Assembly: GCA_963788205.1 (NCBI GenBank) | Contig: CAWBGG010000009.1 | Location: forward strand, 372,001 to 436,000 | Source of the DNA: CAVVMA01 sp963788205 | Lineage (GTDB): Bacteria > Desulfobacterota > Binatia > Binatales > Binataceae | Direction of reading: 5' to 3' | DNA: 64,000 nucleotides | Shown here: piece by piece, positions 8,909 to 16,844 of the stretch | How positions within the stretch are numbered: position 1 is the first letter of the stretch | How the letters are laid out: every line of letters starts with the position of its first letter | Program-made: the position numbers and the translations under genes | The notes under the pieces: model-generated | The model's database searches: none | Told to the model about the DNA's origin: nothing | Seen by the model: the letters and a program-made list of their open reading frames with translations, nothing else

Positions 8909-9063
8909 GGGCATGTGGGCTATGGGTCGAATGCGGTCTTGAAGCCGTTACAGCGCACCGGGCGGAATTGTGTGGAACTTATCGGGCCGCTACGGCCTTG
9001 CATATCCTCTTGTCTTTGGCTCCGTCGTGACGGGCACGGACACGGACGAGAGCGATCTTGACT

Positions 9064-9118
9064 GACTCTCTGCTGCAAAGAATTATTGCGGCGAATGAAT
9101 TGGCCAGCCATGGCATAG
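9064..9118 (+). pseudogene. 3'-end fragment of a third HEAT-repeat paralogue
   Basis: The plus strand reads LQRIIAANELASHGI, matching the end of the first HEAT gene (ARKIAANELARRGI) at the protein and DNA level (GCGAATGAATTGGCC core). It abuts the terminase tail at 9121, the same junction as at 7750-7785. The rest of the gene is missing. Confidence 0.6.
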
Positions 9119-9138
9119 ATTCCCAATTTTACGCAAAT

Positions 9139-9756
9139 TTACAACACCGTCAGCCCTCGCGTATCGTAAACGCTCCCGGTGCCCTTGCTGACGATCGCCC
9201 GCGAGAGCGCCATGATGAGCGCCACCACGCCATCAATCTTCTCGGTCGAGTGTTCCTTGTCCGGCTTGATATTCCCCTCAGAATCGGACCGAATTGCCAC
9301 GTTCGCAGCATTCCAGCGCAAGACAGGATTCCCACCGTGCCTCAAATCCCGATTTGCCACCAGCATCCCCAGCCGCTTGGTCGGCTCGTTCAGCGTCAGG
9401 ATGCCTTGGCGAACCTCGACCATGGGAATGCCGTCCTGTTCGGCGAGCTCGATCGCTAGCTGCGAGGCATTCCAGGGGTCAAAGCCGATTTCCTGCAGCG
9501 AGTAATCCTGAATGACCTCCTTTACTCGGCGCCGGATGAAAGCGTAGTCGGTCACGTTGCCTGGAGTCGCCTCGATGAACTTCCGCCGAATCCAATCGGG
9601 GTAGGGTACGCGGTCACGCGTGGCGCGCTCGGCCGCGGTATCTTCGGGCAGCCAGTACCAGAGCAATACGTCCCAGCGAGGCCGGAGCGCGTCGCGCATG
9701 GCGTCGCTCGTGCCCGGCGCATTCTGGGACGCCTCGGCGTAGTATCTGCCGCGCAA
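9139..9756 (-). pseudogene. phage terminase large subunit, C-terminal nuclease part only
   Basis: The 205-aa frame matches the nuclease half of HK97-type large terminases: RWDVLLWYWLPEDTA, TPGNVTDYAFI, IGFDPWNASQLAIEL, then GNIKPDKEHSTEKIDGVVALIMAL. The ATPase half (about 300 residues with the Walker motifs) is missing. The frame begins at a TTG right next to the direct repeat at 9758, so the truncation coincides with that boundary. Terminase cuts and packages phage DNA together with the portal. Its natural downstream neighbour, the portal, is found 4.1 kb away at 4982, across the HEAT insert. Confidence 0.85.
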
Positions 9757-9757
9757 G

Positions 9758-9779
9758 CTACATCGTCTTTTTTGGACGA
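9758..9779 (+). repeat. direct repeat, right copy
   Basis: CTACATCGTCTTTTTTGGACGA matches the copy at 4263-4283, with differences only in the T-rich centre. It marks the point where the terminase frame is cut and where typical high-GC core genes resume. Confidence 0.6.
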
Positions 9780-9798
9780 GGATTGATGCTCTATCTGC

Positions 9799-10458
9799 TC
9801 ACAATGCCTTGCCCCATGCATCGACGAATGCCATCTGGCTGGCGCTGCGGCGGATCAGTGGGCCGTGGCCCTTTCCGACTGGATAGCCGATCGGAATCGC
9901 GGCTGCGGTGCCCCATGGTTCGGGAATCGAGAGCAGCTCGCGGACTTGCGGCTCGCATTCGCATAGCAGGGTCGTCAGCACGCATCCCAGTCCTTCGGCC
10001 CGGCAGGCGAGCAGCAGATTTTGCACCGCCGGATAGACCGATCCGCCGCCGACCACCGACACTCGCCCGAGCTTCGCGTCGGTGACCGCCATCTCCTGCG
10101 GGTTGAAGCAGAAGATCGCGATTACGGGCGTGGCGCCAAAGTGCTCGGCGAGATAATCGCCCGCCGCGATCGTGCGCTCGGCGCGCCGGCGCGTCGTCTC
10201 ATCCGCGATCGCGGCCGTCATCTTGCGATAGAACTTGGCGAAGTTGTTCCATCGCTCGGCATACAATTCGCGGAGGCGTTTTTTGCGCTCGCCATCTTTC
10301 ACCGCGATTATTCGCCACGGCTGGCGATTGCCTCCGGTCGGTGCCCAAGTGGCGGCTTCGAGCACGCGGCGCAAGACCGCGTCGGGGATCGGGTCGGGGC
10401 GCAGCTTGCGCACCGCGCGCAGCGTGCTCATCGCTTCATAGATTCCCATTTCGGCCAT
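9799..10458 (-). CDS. nitroreductase family protein
   Basis: The 219-aa protein has the FMN-binding nitroreductase signatures: MSTLRAVRKLRPDPIPDAVLRRVLEAATWAPTGGNRQPWR at the N-terminus and GLGCVLTT plus IPIGYPVGKGH towards the C-terminus. The start is ATG 10458, preceded by AAAGGAGT; a longer frame extends upstream but carries no family similarity. Enzymes of the family reduce nitro groups, quinones or flavins with NAD(P)H as FMN homodimers. It lies 41 bp after the flavoprotein gene at 10500 on the same strand, so the two are probably co-transcribed. It might supply reduced flavin, which is inference. Confidence 0.85.
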   Translation of the reverse strand: MAEMGIYEAMSTLRAVRKLRPDPIPDAVLRRVLEAATWAPTGGNRQPWRIIAVKDGERKKRLRELYAERWNNFAKFYRKMTAAIADETTRRRAERTIAAGDYLAEHFGATPVIAIFCFNPQEMAVTDAKLGRVSVVGGGSVYPAVQNLLLACRAEGLGCVLTTLLCECEPQVRELLSIPEPWGTAAAIPIGYPVGKGHGPLIRRSASQMAFVDAWGKAL

Positions 10459-10499
10459 TGTCGGTACTCCTTTGAAGTGAGGATGGCAACCGGGAGGCG

Positions 10500-11666
10500 T
10501 TACAAGTACAGCGACGCGTCGCCCACGCCCAGGTAGAGCTTGCCGGTGTCCTCGAAGATGCTCTGGTTGACCATCCGATGTTGCGTGATGGTATGTACGT
10601 CCCGGAAGCAGCGCTGCAACGGACTGGCGGCGTGAACCGAAGAGCCGCCGCCGGCGTTGTACATCAGATCGACGGCCTTCGCCGATTCCCACGCCGCGTT
10701 CGCGATCGCCAGCCGCAGGTCGCGGCGATTCTCGACCGACGGCGGGTCGCCGGCCGCGACCGTGCTCCAGGCCGCGTCGATCGCGTCGAAAAGAAAAGCG
10801 CGCGCCGATCGCAGCGCGGCCTCGGCGCGCGCCACATCGGCCTGGATCCGCGGTGATTGGGCGAGCGTCTGGCGCTCCCAGGTCGGTTTCTTGCTGGCCG
10901 CCAGCGCGATCAGCTCGTCGATAGCCCGGCGGGCTATTCCAAGTGCGACGCCAGACAGGCCCATCGCGAGCGTGCCGAACAGCGGGAAGCGGTATAACGG
11001 CGCATCAACGACCGGCGGCGTCAGGCCGAGCGCAATCGCGCGATCGTCAGGCACAAAGGCGTCCTTCACCACAAAGTCGTGACTGCCGGTGCCGCGCAGA
11101 CCCGACGAATACCAGGTGTCGAGAATCTCGGTCTGCGCAGCGGAGAACATCATCAGTCTGATCTCAGCCTCGCCGCTGCCAGCGCGCCGCACATTCTGCC
11201 CGTCGATTACCAGCGAGCCGCCCGCGATCCAGTTGCAGTTCTGCGTGCCACTGCCCCATTGCCATCGCCCGCTCACGCGATATCCGCCGGCGACGGCTGT
11301 GGCCTTGCCGGTGGGCGCGACGGCGCCGCCGCTGATCACGCATGGATTGCTGCCATAGATCTCGCGCGCCGCCGCTTCGGGAAGAAAGCCGGCGAGAATC
11401 GCGGTGACCGCGCCGATCATCAGGCACCATCCGGCAGACCCGTCGGCGCGGGCGACCTCTTCGATCACGCGCACGCAATCAATCGGATGAAGCTCGCTGC
11501 CGCCATAGACGCGCGGAATCGCGACCCGGAACAGGCCGGCCTCGGCCAGCTTGCGGGCCAAATCGGCGGGCATCCGCCGCGCGGATTCGATTTCGGCGGC
11601 GCGCGACTCGATTTCCGGCGCGAGCGCTCTGGCCTTATCGAGCTCGGGGAACGTGCCGATGTGCAT
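10500..11666 (-). CDS. acyl-CoA dehydrogenase-like flavoprotein (HsaA/DszC type)
   Basis: The 388-aa protein has the acyl-CoA dehydrogenase fold of the monooxygenase-like subgroup: GLFRVAIPRVYGGSELHP, DGSAGWCLMIG, RVSGRWQWGSGTQNC, and a C-terminal helical bundle with SSVHAASPLQRCFRDVHTITQH. These last features match HsaA, DszC and related flavin-dependent hydroxylases, which use reduced flavin made by a partner reductase rather than the Glu base of true dehydrogenases. The neighbouring nitroreductase could be that partner. Substrate is unknown; an aromatic or polycyclic compound fits the subgroup. Its 5' end is partly duplicated near 14131. Confidence 0.75.
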   Translation of the reverse strand: MHIGTFPELDKARALAPEIESRAAEIESARRMPADLARKLAEAGLFRVAIPRVYGGSELHPIDCVRVIEEVARADGSAGWCLMIGAVTAILAGFLPEAAAREIYGSNPCVISGGAVAPTGKATAVAGGYRVSGRWQWGSGTQNCNWIAGGSLVIDGQNVRRAGSGEAEIRLMMFSAAQTEILDTWYSSGLRGTGSHDFVVKDAFVPDDRAIALGLTPPVVDAPLYRFPLFGTLAMGLSGVALGIARRAIDELIALAASKKPTWERQTLAQSPRIQADVARAEAALRSARAFLFDAIDAAWSTVAAGDPPSVENRRDLRLAIANAAWESAKAVDLMYNAGGGSSVHAASPLQRCFRDVHTITQHRMVNQSIFEDTGKLYLGVGDASLYL

Positions 11667-11709
11667 CCCGCATTAACAACACGCCTTGGGGCTTGGGTGT
11701 CAAGAGTTG
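11662..11709. repeat. 48-bp sequence shared with 14131-14178
   Basis: The start codon region and upstream sequence of the flavoprotein gene (CATCCCGCATTAACAACACG ... GGGCTTGGGTGTCAAG) recur at 14131-14178 with few changes, in the same orientation. This shows that a second copy of the gene start once existed. Confidence 0.7.
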
Positions 11710-11736
11710 AGGCAGCGGCGCGATTCGGTCCGGCGA

Positions 11737-14007
11737 TTAGTTGATCGCGGTCGCCTGCGCGCCCTTGAGCACGGCCGTTGCCTTATCGAGCCGGTCGCAA
11801 TAGGCGTTGAGCGCATCCGCCGTGAGTTTTGCGTAGCGGTTGGCGTCGGCCCAGCGCCGGTCTTCGATCGCCTCGCGCACGCCGGGCAGCGTCTTGGCGC
11901 CGTAACCGGTGAAGCGACCGGGCGCGTAAATGAGATTCTTGTACCAGGACCGCCCGGGCAGGCCCACGTCGGGCGCTAGGGTCTGGTCGATGTACAGCAT
12001 CAGCGCCTGCAAGCGCGCGAGCCGAGCGCCGGACAGGCCGCGAGCGTTTTTCGCCAGCGCATCGTCGTAAGCCTTGGCGCTGCGCTTCAGCCGATGGACC
12101 GCGAGTTCGAGTGGCGCGAAGTTCACAGGTGGAACGCGGTCGAGCGCCGCGGGCAGACCACTGGACTTGGTGGGATCGGCGGCGAGCTGGAACGATCGAT
12201 CGCGCAGCAGCTTCGCTTGCGTCTCGGCCTCCGCTCGCTCGTCGTCGGCGAGCTTCTTCACCTGATCGAGATAGTCCGCGACCGTGTCGGCAAAGCCAGT
12301 CGCGTTCTGGACGGGAACGTCGGCGTCGGCCACGCGCAGCACCAGCCGCCCAACTGTTTTGGCCAACAGGGCATCATAAACGAAGCCCGGATCGACCCAG
12401 CGGCTGTGATGCTCGAAAGTGTCGTAGCGGGAGTGGTAGACGCCGCCGCTGTCGCCCTCTTCGCCGAAACCCAGGTCAAGCGCGGGTACGCCCAGGTGTT
12501 GTAGAAACGCTGAATAGTCGGAGCCCGATCCCAGCGCCTCGATCGGGAAGTCCTTGCCGGCGTCCGCCGCGATCCTGGCCTCGGCCTTGACGTGCTCTTT
12601 GGCGTCGGGCGCAAGCGCCGCAATGCGCATCTTTGCGCGCAGCCTCTGGCCGATGGAGACGCCGGTCTCGGGATCGATCACATCGGTGGCGACTCCGTTC
12701 ACCAGATGCTGGAAGTCGTGGCTGCCACCCACCTCCAAAAAACCCCGTCCGTTGGTGTCGGAATTTACATAGAGGACCGCCTTCTTCTTCAGTTCGATCG
12801 CGTGCGTTTCGGCCCATTCGGTCGAGCCCAGGAGCATCGGCTCCTCGGCGTCCCAGCTCGTGTAGACCAGCGTCCGTTTCGGCCGCCAGCCCTGCTTTGC
12901 GAGTCCGCCGATCGCCTTCGCCTCGGCAAGGAGCGCGACCTGACCCGAGAGCGGGTCGCTGGCGCCGAACACCCATCCGTCGTGGTGATTACCGCGCACG
13001 ACCCACTGGTCGGGATAAGTCGAGCCTTTGATGGTCGCGATGACGTCGTAGATCGGCTTGAGGCTCCAATCCGACTTGACGGCCAGATGGACGACGGCTG
13101 GGCCGGGTCCGACGTGATAGGTAATCGGCAGCGAGCCGCGCCAGGCGCGCGGGGCTACCGGCCCTCCTAGCGCTTCGAGCAACACCTGGGCGTCGGCGTA
13201 GGAGATCGGCAGTGCGGGAATCTTCATGATCGTCGCCGCTTCGGAGATCTTGAGGCGCTTCGCGTCCTTGGTCGCACCGACGCCGGGTGTCAACGGATCG
13301 CCGGGATAGAGCATCATGTCTTGGACGGACCCGCGCTGCACGCCACGGGGCGGGCGCATCGGGCCGTTGGGATAGGTCTCGTCAACGGAATAGCCATCGT
13401 CTGCCGGGTCGGAATAGATGATACAGCCCATAGCGCCGTGATCCTGCGCGAGTTTCAGCTTCAGCCCGCGCCAGCCGCCGCCATAGCGGGCGATCACGAC
13501 TTTGCCCTTGACGGCTATCCCCAGCCGCTCAAGCGTCTTGTAGTCGTCCTGCATCCCATAATTTACGTAGACCAGGCCGGCAGTCACGTCCCCGTCGCCC
13601 TGGTATTCGACATAAGCGGGAAGCGCGGGATCGGTCGCGGTCGCGCTGGAGTCGCCGGGAATCGGCGGCTCCTGCAGTGTGGCCTTGAACGGTTGGGGCC
13701 CGACCGTTTCCAAGGTCTCGCTGATCGGCGTCGGATAGAGCACCCAAAAGGTCTCGATGTGCGCGTCCCAGCCCCATTCCTTGAACCAGGTCAGGATTTG
13801 CTCGGCGTTGGACTTGTCGTGCGGCGAGCCGACATGGTTCGGCTGGCTGGCAAGGAGCTTCATCCAGTCGCGCAGATCGGTGGGCCGAATGAGAGCGTCG
13901 AAGTTCCGTTCCAGCGCGGCCTGATCGGAAGGCACTGGCGCTCCCGAGGCGACGCTCACGCAAAGCAGGCTCACGAACGCGAGCGAGATAATCGTGCGCG
14001 TTGACAA
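11737..14007 (-). CDS. secreted M28-family zinc peptidase, glutamate carboxypeptidase II-like
   Basis: The 756-aa protein starts with a signal peptide (MSTRTIISLAFVSLLCVSVASG). A protease-associated insert is followed by the M28 catalytic domain, with metal-ligand motifs VRGNHHDGWVFGASDPLSG, WDAEEPMLLGSTEW and YVNSDTNGRG and the final histidine in GVYHSRYDTF. The last 150 residues match the transferrin-receptor-like dimerisation helices. Length and order are those of human PSMA/NAALADase-type co-catalytic zinc exopeptidases. It is probably periplasmic and releases C-terminal glutamate or similar residues. The start is TTG with GGAG ten bases upstream. It stands alone on the minus strand, 70 bp from the flavoprotein gene. 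Confidence 0.9.
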   Translation of the reverse strand: MSTRTIISLAFVSLLCVSVASGAPVPSDQAALERNFDALIRPTDLRDWMKLLASQPNHVGSPHDKSNAEQILTWFKEWGWDAHIETFWVLYPTPISETLETVGPQPFKATLQEPPIPGDSSATATDPALPAYVEYQGDGDVTAGLVYVNYGMQDDYKTLERLGIAVKGKVVIARYGGGWRGLKLKLAQDHGAMGCIIYSDPADDGYSVDETYPNGPMRPPRGVQRGSVQDMMLYPGDPLTPGVGATKDAKRLKISEAATIMKIPALPISYADAQVLLEALGGPVAPRAWRGSLPITYHVGPGPAVVHLAVKSDWSLKPIYDVIATIKGSTYPDQWVVRGNHHDGWVFGASDPLSGQVALLAEAKAIGGLAKQGWRPKRTLVYTSWDAEEPMLLGSTEWAETHAIELKKKAVLYVNSDTNGRGFLEVGGSHDFQHLVNGVATDVIDPETGVSIGQRLRAKMRIAALAPDAKEHVKAEARIAADAGKDFPIEALGSGSDYSAFLQHLGVPALDLGFGEEGDSGGVYHSRYDTFEHHSRWVDPGFVYDALLAKTVGRLVLRVADADVPVQNATGFADTVADYLDQVKKLADDERAEAETQAKLLRDRSFQLAADPTKSSGLPAALDRVPPVNFAPLELAVHRLKRSAKAYDDALAKNARGLSGARLARLQALMLYIDQTLAPDVGLPGRSWYKNLIYAPGRFTGYGAKTLPGVREAIEDRRWADANRYAKLTADALNAYCDRLDKATAVLKGAQATAIN

Positions 14008-14010
14008 GTC

Positions 14011-14120
14011 AGATTATCTCCATCAAGGCCGGCAGACGGCGGCGCAGTCGCTCGGCGTCGTCGTCGGGCGCCATGTAGGGAGGCCGCGCCGGCCCCATCT
14101 CGATTCCGCTCACGACCGGC
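14011..14120 (-). pseudogene. 3'-end scar of a DapA-family gene
   Basis: The minus strand reads VVSGIEMGPARPPYMAPDDDAERLRRRLPALMEII-stop (14011-14120), nearly the same as the end of the intact DapA-family gene at 15048-15155. Only this tail is present. It is joined directly to the copy of the flavoprotein gene start at 14131-14178. Confidence 0.8.
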
Positions 14121-14130
14121 GAGCGCCCCG

Positions 14131-14178
14131 ATGCGCATCCCGCATTAACAGCACGCCAGGGGGCTTGGGTGTCAAGGG
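14131..14178. repeat. second copy of the flavoprotein gene start region
   Basis: This matches 11662-11709 and extends a few codons into a would-be start (MRIGA, compare MHIGT). It is fused to the DapA tail scar, so a deletion between two duplicated genes probably created the junction near 14120-14130. Confidence 0.65.
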
Positions 14179-14266
14179 TTGCAAGCTCCGCCAATCGCAA
14201 ACACGTGATCGCAGATCACTGCTATCTGGCGAATCTCGCAGAATTGCGATATTGCCCGTGATATAT

Positions 14267-14710
14267 ATGGGCAGAGTGGGCGCGCGTGTTATTCTGGACA
14301 CGGATGTAATGGTGGCGGCATTGCGTAGCAGCGCCGGTGCCTCCAGGCAGTTGCTGATCGGAGCATTGGAGCAACGATACGTTTTGCTGTTATCGGTCCC
14401 GCTAATGATCGAATACGAGGCCGTTATGAAACGGTCGCAACATCTGGCAGCAGCGAGGGCCTCGGAGGCCGATATCGATGAGATTCTCGACGCGCTGGCG
14501 GCGGTAGGCACTGCGGTTCGACCGGCATTTTCGTGGCGACCGATGCTCTCCGATCCGGCCGACGAAATGGTTTTGGAGACGGCCATCAACGGCGAAGCCG
14601 GCCTGATCGTAACTTTTAACCTTCGCCACCTGGGCCCGGCCGCGCGCAGGTTTGGAATCGATGCGGCGCGGCCGCATGAGGCGCTCGAGCTTCTGGAGGT
14701 AGGCAGATGA
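14267..14710 (+). CDS. PIN-domain toxin (COG1569 type)
   Basis: The 147-aa protein has the PIN nuclease pattern: VILDTDVMVAAL (first Asp), SVPLMIEYEAVM (Glu), DPADEMVLETAI (Asp) and VTFNLRHLG at the last acidic position region. Family members are Mg-dependent ribonucleases that act as toxins. The start could be ATG 14267 or GTG 14276; neither has a good ribosome site. The stop overlaps the start of the RHH gene as ATGA, so the two are coupled. The toxin comes first, which is the reverse of most VapBC operons but usual for this PIN subfamily. Confidence 0.85.
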   Translation: MGRVGARVILDTDVMVAALRSSAGASRQLLIGALEQRYVLLLSVPLMIEYEAVMKRSQHLAAARASEADIDEILDALAAVGTAVRPAFSWRPMLSDPADEMVLETAINGEAGLIVTFNLRHLGPAARRFGIDAARPHEALELLEVGR

Positions 14711-15009
14711 GGAAGAGCAACTTCGCTCTGCGCCTTCAACCCTCGCTGTTCGAGGAGTTGCGCGGCGTCGCAGCTATTGAGGACGTGACGCTCAACCAAT
14801 TCATCAATGTCGCAGTAGCCGAAAAGCTGGCTGTGCTTCGTACCGAGGCCTACTTCCGGGAACGCGCGGCCAGGGCTGACGTGCCTGGCGCACTGAAGTT
14901 GCTCGATCGGCTCGGATTAGGCAACCCTCCGCGAGCGGAGGACGAAATTTCAAGAAAGATTGCCGGTAAGCGGCGGTCCAGCAGGCGCCCAAGGCGCGTC
15001 GCGCGCTGA
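14707..15009 (+). CDS. ribbon-helix-helix antitoxin
   Basis: The 100-aa protein begins NFALRLQPSLFEELR ... VTLNQFINVAVAEKLA, a clear ribbon-helix-helix DNA-binding domain as in HicB/Arc-like antitoxins. A flexible, basic C-terminus (KIAGKRRSSRRPRRVAR) could wrap the toxin. GGAGGT lies just upstream inside the toxin gene. It should neutralise the PIN toxin and repress the operon. The pair lies between two DapA-tail copies. Confidence 0.85.
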   Translation: MRKSNFALRLQPSLFEELRGVAAIEDVTLNQFINVAVAEKLAVLRTEAYFRERAARADVPGALKLLDRLGLGNPPRAEDEISRKIAGKRRSSRRPRRVAR

Positions 15010-15047
15010 TGGCATTGGAGCGTCGGGCCCGCTGTCATGTCGAGGTT

Positions 15048-15935
15048 TCAGATCACTTCCATCAGGGCCGGCAACCGGCGGCGCAGTCGCTCGGCGGCGT
15101 CGTCGGGCGCCATGTAAGGAGGCCGCGCCGGTCCCATCTCGATTCCGGTCACGACCGACGCGGTCACCTTGGTCGTTCCCAGATGGCCCAGTGTTTCTTC
15201 GCCGCCGCGCGGGAAGCATCGGTTGAGCCGCCGCTGGATTTCCTCCGCGCGCACAATGTCGCCCGCCTCGAACGCTTTCAGCAGCGCGACCGCGGCGGGC
15301 ACTGCGAATATATTGATGAAGCCGCCTGCCACACCGAGCATCAGGCCCGCCAGCAGCGCGCGGAACGTATTGTAGATGGCGGCGCGATCGCCGACCTGAT
15401 CGTAGAGCTCCTCGAGATGCTGCAGGTCGGTGAGCACTTCCTTGAACGCCGTGACGCCCTCGATAGCGGCGAGGCGACCGGCAAATTTCGGCGCGATCGT
15501 GAACTTGCTGAGCGCGGGGTTGTGATAAACGACCACCGGCAAATCGTCGGCCTCGGCAATCATGCGGTAGTGGCGTTCGACCTCGGCTTCACCGCATCGC
15601 CAGTAATACGGCGGGATCACCTGCTGCGCGTCGTAGCCGAGCCTGGCGGCCACGCGGGCATAATGGAGCGTCTCGAGCGTGGTCGCGCCGGAGGTCATCG
15701 CAACCGCCGAGAGCCCCGGCCGCATCCGCGCCTCTTCGAGTACGATCTCGAACACCCGCGCGCGTTCGGATTCGCTCAGATGGACAAACTCGCCGATACT
15801 CGGCGCGGCGACCACGCCCGCGGCGCCCTTGTCGAGCGCCCAGCGAACTTCCATCCGCAGGGCCTCTTCGTTGACCCGGTAGTCGGCGGTGAACGGCGTC
15901 ACCAGCATCGCGATAATTCCATGCACGACCTTCAC
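15048..15935 (-). CDS. DapA-family class I aldolase
   Basis: The 295-aa protein belongs to the dihydrodipicolinate synthase/N-acetylneuraminate lyase family, with Schiff-base Lys165 in TAFKEVLTD and Tyr137 in VVVYHNP. The GTTGE loop is replaced by PSIGE, which argues against pyruvate/aspartate-semialdehyde specificity. The GTG start overlaps the dioxygenase stop by GTGA and has AGGAGGTG upstream. In an operon with an extradiol dioxygenase and an aldehyde dehydrogenase, it may cleave a pyruvate-bearing ring-fission product, as hydratase-aldolases of this family do. That role is inferred from context. Confidence 0.8.
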   Translation of the reverse strand: MKVVHGIIAMLVTPFTADYRVNEEALRMEVRWALDKGAAGVVAAPSIGEFVHLSESERARVFEIVLEEARMRPGLSAVAMTSGATTLETLHYARVAARLGYDAQQVIPPYYWRCGEAEVERHYRMIAEADDLPVVVYHNPALSKFTIAPKFAGRLAAIEGVTAFKEVLTDLQHLEELYDQVGDRAAIYNTFRALLAGLMLGVAGGFINIFAVPAAVALLKAFEAGDIVRAEEIQRRLNRCFPRGGEETLGHLGTTKVTASVVTGIEMGPARPPYMAPDDAAERLRRRLPALMEVI

Positions 15936-16843
15936 CGGCTGGCACCTCCTGCGGCGGATTCATTTGCGCCCGTCGCGTTCGCAGCAAAATAGAAAATCGC
16001 CTGGCCGGTTCCGATCGCCGATTCGTAGCGTCCGAATTGCTCGCCGCGCCAATCCCACTTCTCCCCGCCCATCGCACCCGCGACGACCAGGTAGTGCGAG
16101 AAGCGCCCTTCGGGAGAACATCGCGCGCGAAAATCTTCCGCCGCGGCCAGCACTGCGCCGTGATTGCCCTCGCGGAACCATTCCATGATCTTCTCGTCGT
16201 AGGCGCGATTGACCGGCGAGCTGATGTCGTCGGGTGAGGCGGAGGCGCGCCCCAGAATGTGATCGTAGTCCCAGAACCGGTGTGACAGGCCACCCGACGC
16301 GACCAGCACGACGCGGCGATCGGAACCGCGAATAGCCGCGCCGAGCGCCGCGCCGAAGGCGAGGTCGTTTTTCACCGACGCGGTCTGGCACACGCCGATC
16401 GGGAGCACGCGGTGGTGCTCGCCGGGATTGAAATAGTGCATCACGTTGAGCGTGGGATAGTGAATCGGCAGATGCGGGCTGGCCGACGCGATCGCGCGGA
16501 TCCCGCACGCGCGCGCGGCATTTTCGATCGCGCCGGCCAGGTCGGAGTCGCCGCGATAGTCATACGGCAAGTCGTGGAGCATCTGCGGCAGCTCTTCGGA
16601 GGTATACACTCCGGATAGCCGCGCATTCGCATTGAGTATGTACTCAAGCGTCGTGAACCAGTGAGTATCGATCAGCACGAAAGTATCGAAGCTGAGAACG
16701 CGCAGCCGCTCGCGCTCCAGCGCCGGCATCGCATCGTAGAAGGTAGTCACGTTGCGGCCCATGTAAGCCTGGCGCGCCGTGGGGTCGGTGATCATCAGGC
16801 GCGGCACGTGCGTGGTGAAAATCGCGGCGGCGACCTCGCCCAT
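15932..16843 (-). CDS. class III extradiol ring-cleavage dioxygenase
   Basis: The 303-aa protein has the LigB-superfamily pattern: FTTHVPRLMITDP near the start, LIDTHWFTTLEY, an ASPHLPIHYPT segment and VLVASGGLSHRFWDYDH. It resembles HpaD/HpcB-type homoprotocatechuate 2,3-dioxygenases, Fe(II) enzymes that open catechol rings next to the hydroxyls. The start ATG at 16843 is one base after the dehydrogenase stop. A longer frame upstream lies inside that gene and is rejected. The product would be a semialdehyde, the substrate of the preceding gene's enzyme. Confidence 0.8.
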   Translation of the reverse strand: MGEVAAAIFTTHVPRLMITDPTARQAYMGRNVTTFYDAMPALERERLRVLSFDTFVLIDTHWFTTLEYILNANARLSGVYTSEELPQMLHDLPYDYRGDSDLAGAIENAARACGIRAIASASPHLPIHYPTLNVMHYFNPGEHHRVLPIGVCQTASVKNDLAFGAALGAAIRGSDRRVVLVASGGLSHRFWDYDHILGRASASPDDISSPVNRAYDEKIMEWFREGNHGAVLAAAEDFRARCSPEGRFSHYLVVAGAMGGEKWDWRGEQFGRYESAIGTGQAIFYFAANATGANESAAGGASR

Positions 16844-16844
16844 C

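Larger units (their letters stand above)
4263..9779. mobile_element. remnant of a phage-derived element carrying HEAT-repeat cassettes
   Basis: The segment is flanked by matching 21-22 bp direct repeats (4263-4283 and 9758-9779). It contains an N-terminal fragment of an HK97-type portal gene and a C-terminal fragment of a large terminase gene. Both are on the minus strand and in the normal phage order. Between them is about 4 kb of lower-GC DNA on the plus strand, with HEAT-repeat genes and an orphan. No integrase, capsid or replication gene remains. I read it as a decayed prophage piece; the flanking repeats may be attachment sites or deletion scars. Confidence 0.6.
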
